A stretch of DNA of 64,000 bases from Pinus tabuliformis. Taxonomy: Eukaryota; Streptophyta; Pinopsida; Pinales; Pinaceae. Position 1 is the first letter of the stretch. Each line of letters opens with the position of its first letter. Below, one piece after another: positions 56,663-64,000 of this stretch. The notes below the pieces were generated by a model, which had not been told where the DNA came from, ran no database searches, and worked only from the letters and a program-made list of their open reading frames with translations. The DNA is taken from assembly GCA_031772625.1 (NCBI GenBank), contig CM062811.1:642797320-642861319 (forward strand). The letters run 5' to 3'. The position numbers were made by a program, and so were the translations under genes.

Positions 56663-59600
56663 TCATGGGAAATAGTCAAAATAATGCTTCAGCAGCCTGC
56701 CATTGACAGGACCTTCATCGAAGTCAGTTTCAGTCAGACTTTTAAGGAAGTAAGTGTTGTTACCTTGTACTGCTTGGACAGCAAATGGTCCTCTCCATAA
56801 AGAATCAAATTTTCCATGTTTTCCTTTCTCTTCTCTTTTTGCATCCCACTTTAAGACTTTGTCACCAATGCTGAAATCTTCTGCCTTAGTTCTTCTATCA
56901 AAGGCCTTTTTTAATTTTTCTTGTAATATCTGAACTCTGCTGAAAACTTGTTCCCTAGTTTGTTGTAAGCAGATTATCTGATTGATCCTCCTTTTCATAT
57001 CATTTGGCTCTGCTTGACTCTCTTGCAGAAGCTTCATAACAGGCACTCCTAGTGATGAAGGAAATTTGGCTTCTAATCCATAGACTAACTCGTATGGGCT
57101 GGTCCCAATTGATCTTTTTGTTGTTAGTCTATCTGCCCATAAAGCATTGACTAGTTTCTTATGCCAATTCCTTTTATTCTCTTCCAGCACCTTCTTTATG
57201 ATATTTATTAAGCTTTTGTTTGATGATTCTGCAAGGCCATTTCCTTGGGGATAGTATGCAGTAGAATGGCCCAGAGTGATGTGGAATTTGTGGCAGAAGT
57301 TCACCATTTTCTTGGATCTGAAAGCAGCAGCATTGTCTGTTATTATTTTATCTGGACAGCCAAATCTAGCCAGTATATTGTTCTCCAAGAATTGAATAAT
57401 TATTGAATCATTTGCTTGTCTGCATGGGGCAGCTTCAATCCATTTGGTGAAGTAGTCTGTGGCTGTTAGAATCCATCTGTGTTGGCCTGAAGATGAAGGA
57501 TGAATTTCCCCAATGAAATCCAAGCCCCATTGTTGGAAAGGTCTCTCTGTTGCAATAGGTCTTAAGGGGAGTGGCAGCAACTGTCTTTTGCCCTCAAATA
57601 CTTGACATTGATGACATGAGGTGGTGAATTTCTTAACATCCGAGAACATGGTGGGCCAGTAATACCCTGCCCTTAGTATTTTATCCACAGTGGACTTCCA
57701 ATACAAGTGTCCACCACAGTGTCCTGCATGAAACTCCTGCATGATATTGTTAGTTTCATTTTCCATTAAACAGTGCAGCAATATTCCTTCATGGTTTTTC
57801 CAAAGCAGGTTTCCATCCATCACACAAAATCTTGATGTTTTCATTTTTAGGAACCTACACTTAGTCCTGGACAGTCCTGGGGGAGCACACAGGTTTTGTA
57901 ATACATAACAGATGTCAGAGTACCAAGGAGATTGTTCAAAGGCTACATTGATCTTGGGAGTCGCCAGCTCTGTTTCACTGTCCAGCTGATTGATATCTAG
58001 AGCTTGCAAATTTGTTTCTGTCATCAATTTGGCCAAGCCTTGCCCTTTTATTAACTTTGTAGGTTTTATTTCAATGTCAAATTCTAGTATGCTGGCAATC
58101 CATTTTCCTCTTCTGCCCTCTAAGTTTTCTTGGGTGAGAATGTCTTTGACAATAGGGCTTGGTACATAAGCCACAACATGGGAATAAAGGATGTAAATCC
58201 TAAAGTCTTTAATGGCCTTAACCAAAGCATATGCTTGTTTTTCCATAATTTGATATTTTAGAGGTGCATCTCTAAGAGCCCTGCTGAAGAAGGCAATAGG
58301 CTTCTCATTTCCTTGGTCATCTTTCTGTAATAAAACAGTAGCAATAGTATGTTGGGAGGCAAAAGAGAAAATAATGAACTCTCTGTCAAACTGAGGATTG
58401 GTTAACACCGGGGTTTGAGTGAGGGCCAGCTTTATGCCTTCAAAGGCTTGCTTTGCTTCAACTGTCCATTTCACCTTTGAATCTTTCTTTAGCATATTGT
58501 TAAGTAATCTGATCAACTCGGCCAGATTTGGGATAAATCTCCTTAAAAATTTGATTTTTCCCAAGAATCCTTGCAATTCTTTTATATTTCTTGGGTGGGG
58601 CATTTGTAGGATCGCTTGTATCCTGTCTGGATCAATTCTTATGCCATCTTTAGAGATGATGTGGCCCAATAGTTTACCTTCCTCTAAACCAAACAGGGAT
58701 TTTTTGGGATTCAGCGAAATTCCATATTTCCTACATGTTAGGAAGATCTGTCTCAAATGTTTCAAATGCTCTTGGTCAGACTTAGAAAAAGGTGTGAGGT
58801 CATCCAAATAAATGACAAGGAAATCATGAATTTCCTTTGCGAAAGCAATATCCATTGCTCTTTGAAATGTTGCCCCGGCATTCTTCAACCCAAAAGGCAT
58901 TTTAACATACTTGAAAGTTCCCCATGGGGTTGTAAATGCCGTTTTGTCTTGATCATCAGGGTGTACTAGGATTTGATTGAAACCCGAGAATCCATCAAGT
59001 AATGAAATCCTTGAGGCCCCTACCACTCTTTGGAGAATATGATCCATCTTAGGTAAGGGATAATTGTCTTTGAGGGATACCTGGTTCAGATTTCTTAAGT
59101 CCACACACAGCCTAATTTCACCAGTCTTCTTTCTTGTAGGGACTAAGTTGGATATCCATTCAGAGAATCTGATCGGTGCTATGATGCCTGCTTTAAACAT
59201 TTTTTGTACTTCTTGTTCCATTGCTGGGAGAAGCATAGGATTGATTCTCCTCAATTTTTGTTTAAAGGGCTTTTGATCAGGCTTGAGAGGGATGGTATGC
59301 TGGATAACAGAGGTGTCATAGGACTTTAGGTCCTCATAACTCCACGCAAAGACATCCTGGAACTCTTTAAAAAGGTCAATGTATTTAGGCTTTTGGTGAG
59401 GCGGTAGAGATGCAGATAATTTGATTATTTTGGGTTTGTCAGATGTACCTATGTTGTACTCTTCTATGGCATTGTTGATGGGCTGCATTTTTGGCTTGTT
59501 GGGAACATCATTTGAATTAAAAATGTCTTCCAAAGGAGCCAAACCAGCGGGTAAAAAGTTGTCTTTTAGCTCTATGATTTCAGCCTCAGCGCTGGTCACC

Positions 59601-62600
59601 TCTTCACAGTCAATTTGGTGAATTTGCTGAATGTCTTCGTTGTTGAAATTGGTTGGATTCAGTAATTGTTTTGCTGTTCTAGGTGATATTGGATGAACCA
59701 TTTGTTGAAAGAGTATTTGTGATTGACTTGCTTTGTCATTGTCAATATTTAATCCTGAAAATTCCTGCTGCAAAGTCAAGAAATTGTTTATTTGCTTGTC
59801 ATCATCAAACACTTGCCAATCTTTGACATTGTTTGGAATGGAGGGTCTGTACTTGACCTTGGCAGTGAAGCAGTTGTTGGGTTCCAGTGGAAATTTGAAA
59901 GTGCTGGCAAATGTCGCCAAACTGTGTGCATGGAGATTGTGGCTTCTTGAAATTTTTGTGATAAGGAACTCAGAGAAAGTGTTCAATATTTCAATTACAG
60001 CGGACCTGTAAGACCTCAACCTTTTGTCATTGGTGACAAAGCTTCCTTTCACTTGTTGAATCACTAGATCAGAATCTCCCATGATCGAAACTGTAGGAGC
60101 TTGTAATGCCTTTACTAGCTTGAGACCTAGTAACAGAGCTTCATATTCTGCCATGTTATTAGTGCATCTAAAGTTTAATCTGTAAGCTCTGCCTTCTGCA
60201 TGGGTTTTCTCTTTGTTATGTATCCAAACTCCAGCTCCTGCCCCTAACTTGTTGACAGAGCCATCAAATTCTAGGGACCACAGGATATCTTGCTTGACAG
60301 GGGATTTAAAAATCGGTTCATGGGATGGCAATGTAAGCAGGAGTTGGGGTTTTGTCTCAAGCTTGTCTTCTAGGGCAATTTCCTCACTTGATTGGCTATG
60401 CTTGGGATTTAAAACAGCAGCAGCATTTAGTGTTTGTTTAGCTGTTGTTTCGTGGGTGGTGATACTTTCAGTTGAGTCCTTTTTTTGTGTGATTGTCTTG
60501 ATTTCAATTTCCCCTTGCAAGGGAGTTGTGGTGTCATTGAAAAGGATATATGAGTCTATGTCTGAATGGATAGCATATATGGGAAAGTTTTGAGGCTTTT
60601 CCTCACTGCTGACCATGTATTTCATGAGTGTTTCTCTGTACAGTCTTTTTGGTTGCCCAAAAACAGAGATGGTGGCATATGACATGTCTAATTGCAGAGA
60701 ACCTTGGAGTTTAGCTCCCCATGATCTTGATAACAGCATCCCATACTTGGGTGGGATGTCAGCAACTACCACATCCATTAGGATTGTCTTATTTGGGTAT
60801 TGAACCAAGGACACACATAAATCTTTTATGAGCCCTAGGCATTTGACTTGGCTGGAGTCAAAAGAAAACAGGTCCTTATATGGTCTTGTTATGTCTAGGT
60901 TCAGTCTTTCCATGACAGCTTTTGGCATAAGGTTGTGAGATGCACCTGAGTCAAACATTGCATTGTGTAGTACCTTATCATGGATGTGTAAGCTAACATA
61001 AAAAGGTAATACTCCTGTAACTACTGTTTTTCCATCCACTTCTGGACCAAACAGCAATTCAGGAGTGTCATCCAGCACATTGACATCATCTATGCTACTA
61101 GTAAGTTGTAGAGATTTCTTGATCTGTCGTTTATAGATGTCATGCTTAGCTAATTCTGAGAGGGGAATGGCTATCTTTAGTTTGCCAATTTCTGTACCTA
61201 AGTCAAAAGGTTTATCAGATTGGGTTTTGGGGTTATGGATAACAGTCCTTTCTTTGTTGATTAAGTCTTCCTGTTGGTTTTCATCTTGACTTTGAGACTT
61301 GCCCTTTTCACCCATTTCATGAGGAATAGAGTTTAGATTAGAGCATGAGGATGAGGCTGCCAAAGGCTGTTGTTGTGGTGGCAATGGTTCAATGATCTCT
61401 TCAACAATCACTTCTTGTGTATGTGATTTTATTTTGTCACCAGATTCTATGCCTGTGATTCTTTCGGGCTGCTGATTATCCTTTTTCTTTTCAGGCTGAT
61501 TAATATTTACCGTTCTACTCCTTAGCTTATACTGTTTATGGACTTCATAAACTACGGTGTCATAGCCTTGCTTAAAATCAAAGGATTCCCCTGATTTAGT
61601 TTGGAATAGTTTACTTTCATCATCCTCATGATCTTCTTGTGTTAGAAAAACTTGGCTTTTACCATCCAGACCTATTAAATTAATCTCAGGATCTTCATTG
61701 GGCTCAGTTGGTGTTGAAGTTTCTGCATAATTTTCTTGGAAAGGGGGTCTTATGTCTTGGTCAGCACTGGCCTTGCCAATATTTGGGTTTGGGTTTCTCC
61801 TAAAATTTGGATTCCTAGGAGGATTGTTTTGTGGTGCTTCCCATGATGCTTTTCTCTCAACTGATTCTACCCTATCACCCAATCTCTTCATACCATTAAG
61901 TATTGCATCAAGTTTTTGATCAAGGGCTGTAGGTTCTTCTTTGTATATGCTTCTCTTTTCTAACCTTGCCCTGTTCCTTTTGGCAATCAGGTTTGCCTCC
62001 ACTGTGACAGCAGCCTTTTGGGCATCTTCAAGGGTTTCAGGTTCTCTTTCCTTCAACTGATATGCCATGTCAGGATCAAATCCATCAGGGAATTTGTACA
62101 AGGCCAAATCGGGAGGAGGTCTTAGGTTTTGTGGTATTGCATTGTACACATTGTTGAATCTAGCACAATACTCCAAAACGGTCTCTTGTGTACCTCTCTT
62201 GATTGTTTCATATTCAGCAAGTATGTGCAGGGGATCTTTCTTCTTCTCCCATCTGGTAGTAAAGGCTTGATACAGATCATTGGGAGTTGCAATGGAATTT
62301 GCATTCAAGGATCTAAACCAAGTTCTCACATCCTCGGTAAGGCTTTGAACAAATATCCTCATTCGGACACTGTCATCATCTATTTCATAGGTCTCAAAAT
62401 GGTCTTGCATCTTCTTGGCATGCTGGACAGCTGTTAGAGAGCCATTTGAGTCAAAATATGAGATTTTACTTTGATAATCTTGAGGTAAAGCTGCAGCATT
62501 AGCTGGTATCTGCAGAGGTGCATACCTGTTGGCCATGTTTATGGGATTTATAGGGTTGACAGGAATAAATGGGACAACAGGGATTACTGGTGTAACAGGG

Positions 62601-62764
62601 TTAATGGGATGGGTAACTAATGGGAAAGTGGTTAAAGGAGTATGTGCAGTGGATGAAGGTGAATGAGGAGGACTTTGAGATGTTGATGGTGAACTAGGAG
62701 AACCTGGGACAGACCTAAAGAGGACTTTAAGTGGAGTAGAAAGGTTAGGAAAGTCTGCAATCAA
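56663..62764 (-). CDS. Ty3/gypsy gag-pol polyprotein with extra RNase H before reverse transcriptase
   Basis: One intact frame of 2033 codons. Domains in order: a Pro-rich N-terminus; gag core about residues 95-270 (YFDSNGSLTAVQHAKKMQDH), with no CCHC knuckle visible; protease with DSGA at Asp605; an RNase H-like domain at about 828-960 (EFDGSVNKLGAGAGVW, NNMAEYEALLLGLKL, GDSDLVIQQVKG) with Asp834, Glu873 and Asp897 present but His947 where relatives usually have Asp; reverse transcriptase with YLDD at 1319-1322; a second RNase H region in the usual place, degenerate (FSFASQ, Phe1468 where YTDAS is usual, and no later TDH); integrase zinc finger (HAGHCGGH, CHQC) and core with Asp1749, Asp1810 and Glu1846 (35 residues between the last two). 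The enzymes copy element RNA into DNA and insert it. The first RNase H resembles the archaeal-type RNase H of Tat elements, which in the members I know lies after the native RNase H, before integrase. The start could also be a downstream Met; the first in-frame ATG is used. Confidence 0.95.
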   Translation of the reverse strand: MIADFPNLSTPLKVLFRSVPGSPSSPSTSQSPPHSPSSTAHTPLTTFPLVTHPINPVTPVIPVVPFIPVNPINPINMANRYAPLQIPANAAALPQDYQSKISYFDSNGSLTAVQHAKKMQDHFETYEIDDDSVRMRIFVQSLTEDVRTWFRSLNANSIATPNDLYQAFTTRWEKKKDPLHILAEYETIKRGTQETVLEYCARFNNVYNAIPQNLRPPPDLALYKFPDGFDPDMAYQLKEREPETLEDAQKAAVTVEANLIAKRNRARLEKRSIYKEEPTALDQKLDAILNGMKRLGDRVESVERKASWEAPQNNPPRNPNFRRNPNPNIGKASADQDIRPPFQENYAETSTPTEPNEDPEINLIGLDGKSQVFLTQEDHEDDESKLFQTKSGESFDFKQGYDTVVYEVHKQYKLRSRTVNINQPEKKKDNQQPERITGIESGDKIKSHTQEVIVEEIIEPLPPQQQPLAASSSCSNLNSIPHEMGEKGKSQSQDENQQEDLINKERTVIHNPKTQSDKPFDLGTEIGKLKIAIPLSELAKHDIYKRQIKKSLQLTSSIDDVNVLDDTPELLFGPEVDGKTVVTGVLPFYVSLHIHDKVLHNAMFDSGASHNLMPKAVMERLNLDITRPYKDLFSFDSSQVKCLGLIKDLCVSLVQYPNKTILMDVVVADIPPKYGMLLSRSWGAKLQGSLQLDMSYATISVFGQPKRLYRETLMKYMVSSEEKPQNFPIYAIHSDIDSYILFNDTTTPLQGEIEIKTITQKKDSTESITTHETTAKQTLNAAAVLNPKHSQSSEEIALEDKLETKPQLLLTLPSHEPIFKSPVKQDILWSLEFDGSVNKLGAGAGVWIHNKEKTHAEGRAYRLNFRCTNNMAEYEALLLGLKLVKALQAPTVSIMGDSDLVIQQVKGSFVTNDKRLRSYRSAVIEILNTFSEFLITKISRSHNLHAHSLATFASTFKFPLEPNNCFTAKVKYRPSIPNNVKDWQVFDDDKQINNFLTLQQEFSGLNIDNDKASQSQILFQQMVHPISPRTAKQLLNPTNFNNEDIQQIHQIDCEEVTSAEAEIIELKDNFLPAGLAPLEDIFNSNDVPNKPKMQPINNAIEEYNIGTSDKPKIIKLSASLPPHQKPKYIDLFKEFQDVFAWSYEDLKSYDTSVIQHTIPLKPDQKPFKQKLRRINPMLLPAMEQEVQKMFKAGIIAPIRFSEWISNLVPTRKKTGEIRLCVDLRNLNQVSLKDNYPLPKMDHILQRVVGASRISLLDGFSGFNQILVHPDDQDKTAFTTPWGTFKYVKMPFGLKNAGATFQRAMDIAFAKEIHDFLVIYLDDLTPFSKSDQEHLKHLRQIFLTCRKYGISLNPKKSLFGLEEGKLLGHIISKDGIRIDPDRIQAILQMPHPRNIKELQGFLGKIKFLRRFIPNLAELIRLLNNMLKKDSKVKWTVEAKQAFEGIKLALTQTPVLTNPQFDREFIIFSFASQHTIATVLLQKDDQGNEKPIAFFSRALRDAPLKYQIMEKQAYALVKAIKDFRIYILYSHVVAYVPSPIVKDILTQENLEGRRGKWIASILEFDIEIKPTKLIKGQGLAKLMTETNLQALDINQLDSETELATPKINVAFEQSPWYSDICYVLQNLCAPPGLSRTKCRFLKMKTSRFCVMDGNLLWKNHEGILLHCLMENETNNIMQEFHAGHCGGHLYWKSTVDKILRAGYYWPTMFSDVKKFTTSCHQCQVFEGKRQLLPLPLRPIATERPFQQWGLDFIGEIHPSSSGQHRWILTATDYFTKWIEAAPCRQANDSIIIQFLENNILARFGCPDKIITDNAAAFRSKKMVNFCHKFHITLGHSTAYYPQGNGLAESSNKSLINIIKKVLEENKRNWHKKLVNALWADRLTTKRSIGTSPYELVYGLEAKFPSSLGVPVMKLLQESQAEPNDMKRRINQIICLQQTREQVFSRVQILQEKLKKAFDRRTKAEDFSIGDKVLKWDAKREEKGKHGKFDSLWRGPFAVQAVQGNNTYFLKSLTETDFDEGPVNGRLLKHYFDYFP

Positions 62765-63126
62765 GGTGGAAATGGCAGGCTGGTCCTGTTTTTGTTGCTT
62801 CCTGATGTTTTTTCGGATGGTATTTGGGTTATAAACAACGATGGGTGGATTAGGGTCAGGATTTGCCCTAGTGTGCCGAGGATTTTTCTTAGGAGCCAGT
62901 TTCCAACTATTTTTTCAGGAATTTTATAGGAAGTTTTTTATGTATGCAAGGACTGGATAAAGATTTTGAAATGGCTATATATATTTCAAAGTTAAGATGA
63001 AGATTCCCTATCTAGCTCTTCCCTAAAGCTGTGACTGTGGTACAGAAACAGTTCTAAGGCCTCTTGGCTGGTTTCGGGCTTGATGATGGCTTTGGAAGAT
63101 AGATAGTAATAACAAAATCTAAAAGT
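62765..63126 (-). other. Leader between primer site and gag-pol
   Basis: About 360 bases with no coding signal, linking the primer site at 63127 to the gag-pol start. Confidence 0.7.
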
Positions 63127-63143
63127 CCCCAGTGGAGTCGCCA
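63127..63143 (-). promoter_or_regulatory. Primer binding site, tRNA-Arg(ACG)
   Basis: Plus strand CCCCAGTGGAGTCGCCA equals the 3' end of plant tRNA-Arg(ACG) including CCA, so the minus strand carries a perfect 17-base primer site, four bases from the LTR edge. Elements E and C use the same tRNA with one mismatch each. Confidence 0.93.
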
Positions 63144-63147
63144 ATTA

Positions 63148-64000
63148 TGTTAACGCCCAGGTTGTTTGTCACACGGAATCTGTCAAGGGTGCGGACACGA
63201 CTGACCTTCCTAGAAGTCTAAGACATTCTAATGACAAACAAGACAAAATGGAGTGATCTTTCTCTAAATACACCTTTTACAACATGAAAACTACAAGTGT
63301 TTAGGCTTACCTTATTCCAAAACGTTGTTGTTGAAGTCCGTTCTTGACGATCCGGATGAGCTCCTCCTTCAAGTCAATTCCTGCAACCACAAACAATCAA
63401 ACAATTACCAAGCACTTGCATTTCATATAATAAAACATATATTCAACATGCAGACCAAGGAACACATGAAATAACTCATTAACACAAGCTATTGAGAAAA
63501 ATAAACCAGTTTGTATTAATAACGAAACAAAGAAACTCTTACAACCTGGCCTTGGTGTTGTGCAAATTCCTCCCAGGGTCCATCAAGGGTTTTCCTCTAC
63601 TTTGACAAAGCTCACCCTCTCCCAAGTAGAATCAAGTGAAGACAATCTCTCCTCACAAAGGCTCTAATGGAAGACCTAAATCCTGCAGCATTTACCCAAA
63701 GAAAATGTATAGCTCCAACCTCCTCTCCTTCTGGCTCAATGCCTTCATTTATAGTGCTGTAAAGAGGTTATTCAGGTCCACTATCAATGGGATCATCCCC
63801 CTCTATGGGTGGGATAGCTCCCTTATTGATGGGATAAGTTCCCCCTTAATAGAGATACATGAACCAACTGGAGGCGCATCCATTTCATCAAACCGACCTC
63901 TAGAATGTTCTAGAAGTAACCACAAGTAACTTTTTCAAGATAAAACTCGCGCATTTTGCCTTTTACAGAGGGACGCACCTGTCCCTTAACATACAGAGCG
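63148..64000 (-). repeat. 5' LTR of the right-end unit, truncated by the window
   Basis: Starts (plus strand) TGTTAACGCCCAGGTTGTT, then TGTCACACGG. A minus-strand TATA box lies at 63746-63753 (ACTATAAATGAAGG), about 600 bases from the primer site. Only the first 19 bases match the end at 49115. Confidence 0.7.
63746..63753 (-). promoter_or_regulatory. TATA box in the 5' LTR of the right-end unit
   Basis: Minus strand CACTATAAATGAAGGC. Same TATAAATG core and similar distance to the primer site as in element E (7333-7340). Would drive the genomic RNA encoding gag-pol. Confidence 0.55.

Larger units (their letters stand above)
49115..64000 (-). mobile_element. Right-end unit: large Tat-like Ty3/gypsy element or compound of two
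   Basis: The low-coordinate end is TGTTAACACCCAGGTTGTT. The same 19 bases, with one change, open the LTR at 63148 next to a tRNA-Arg primer site. Between them lie an intact gag-pol frame and a second intact frame, both on the minus strand. Beyond those 19 bases the two ends do not align by eye, which a simple pair of LTRs would require. Either the 5' LTR carries a further insertion, the ends come from different relatives, or 49115 to about 55.6-56.2 kb is a separate ORF-bearing LTR like F. The other border is outside the window. Confidence 0.6.

Noticed and set aside
1..64000. tRNA genes suggested by matches to tRNA-Arg and tRNA-Met 3' ends
   Set aside because: Only the 3' terminal 12 to 18 bases match, next to LTR edges; these are primer binding sites, with no cloverleaf around them.

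Overview
This is nuclear plant DNA consisting almost entirely of LTR retrotransposons nested inside one another. I found no host gene, tRNA, rRNA, CRISPR array or bacterial-type signal. Long nests of old Ty3/gypsy and Ty1/copia elements with CG- and CAG-depleted coding remnants fit a large, heavily methylated seed-plant genome. A gymnosperm is plausible, but the sequence alone does not prove it.

Layout, outermost first. Element E (minus strand, Tat-like Ty3/gypsy, right part only) fills 1 to about 7810: decayed gag-protease frame, long leader, tRNA-Arg primer site and 5' LTR. Element C (plus strand, related family) starts head to head with it: LTR to 8701, tRNA-Arg primer site, leader to 9797, then gag and protease remnants at 39566-49114. 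C is cut by four insertions. (1) Copia-A (minus, 9798-39565) is itself split by Gy-1 (plus, 9998-22049, inside Copia-A's 3' LTR, TSD TTGCA) and by Gy-2 (plus, 25541-37446, inside Copia-A's pol, TSD CTATG/CTATA). Gy-1's 5' LTR is in turn split by Copia-B (plus, 10238-16218, TSD ATTGG), giving four levels of nesting. (2) A copia-type solo LTR lies at 42426-43321 (TSD TAAAT). (3) Unit F (minus, 43953-48355, TSD GGGCT) has perfect 10-bp inverted ends and carries a broken open reading frame. (4) The right end, 49115-64000, is a minus-strand unit with two large intact reading frames.

The right end is the most interesting part. It has an uninterrupted 2033-codon gag-pol frame (56663-62764) and an uninterrupted 1257-codon frame of unknown function (50344-54117). 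The pol has an extra RNase H-like domain between protease and reverse transcriptase, while the RNase H in the usual place has lost catalytic acidic residues. The 1257-codon frame has its own TATA-like box and, further upstream, a palindrome holding four TGACGTCA sites. Its architecture (globular N-terminus, low-complexity middle, coiled-coil C-terminus) recurs in broken form in F and, downstream of integrase, in Gy-2. In F the frame lies inside a unit that looks like a solo LTR, so this family may be carried within LTRs.

Age order follows from nesting and decay. C and E are old. Copia-A, F and the solo LTR came later, then Gy-1 and Gy-2. Copia-B (LTRs about 99% identical by eye) and the right-end unit are the youngest. 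Most stops in the decayed frames are TAG where related proteins have Gln, which points to deamination of methylated CAG.
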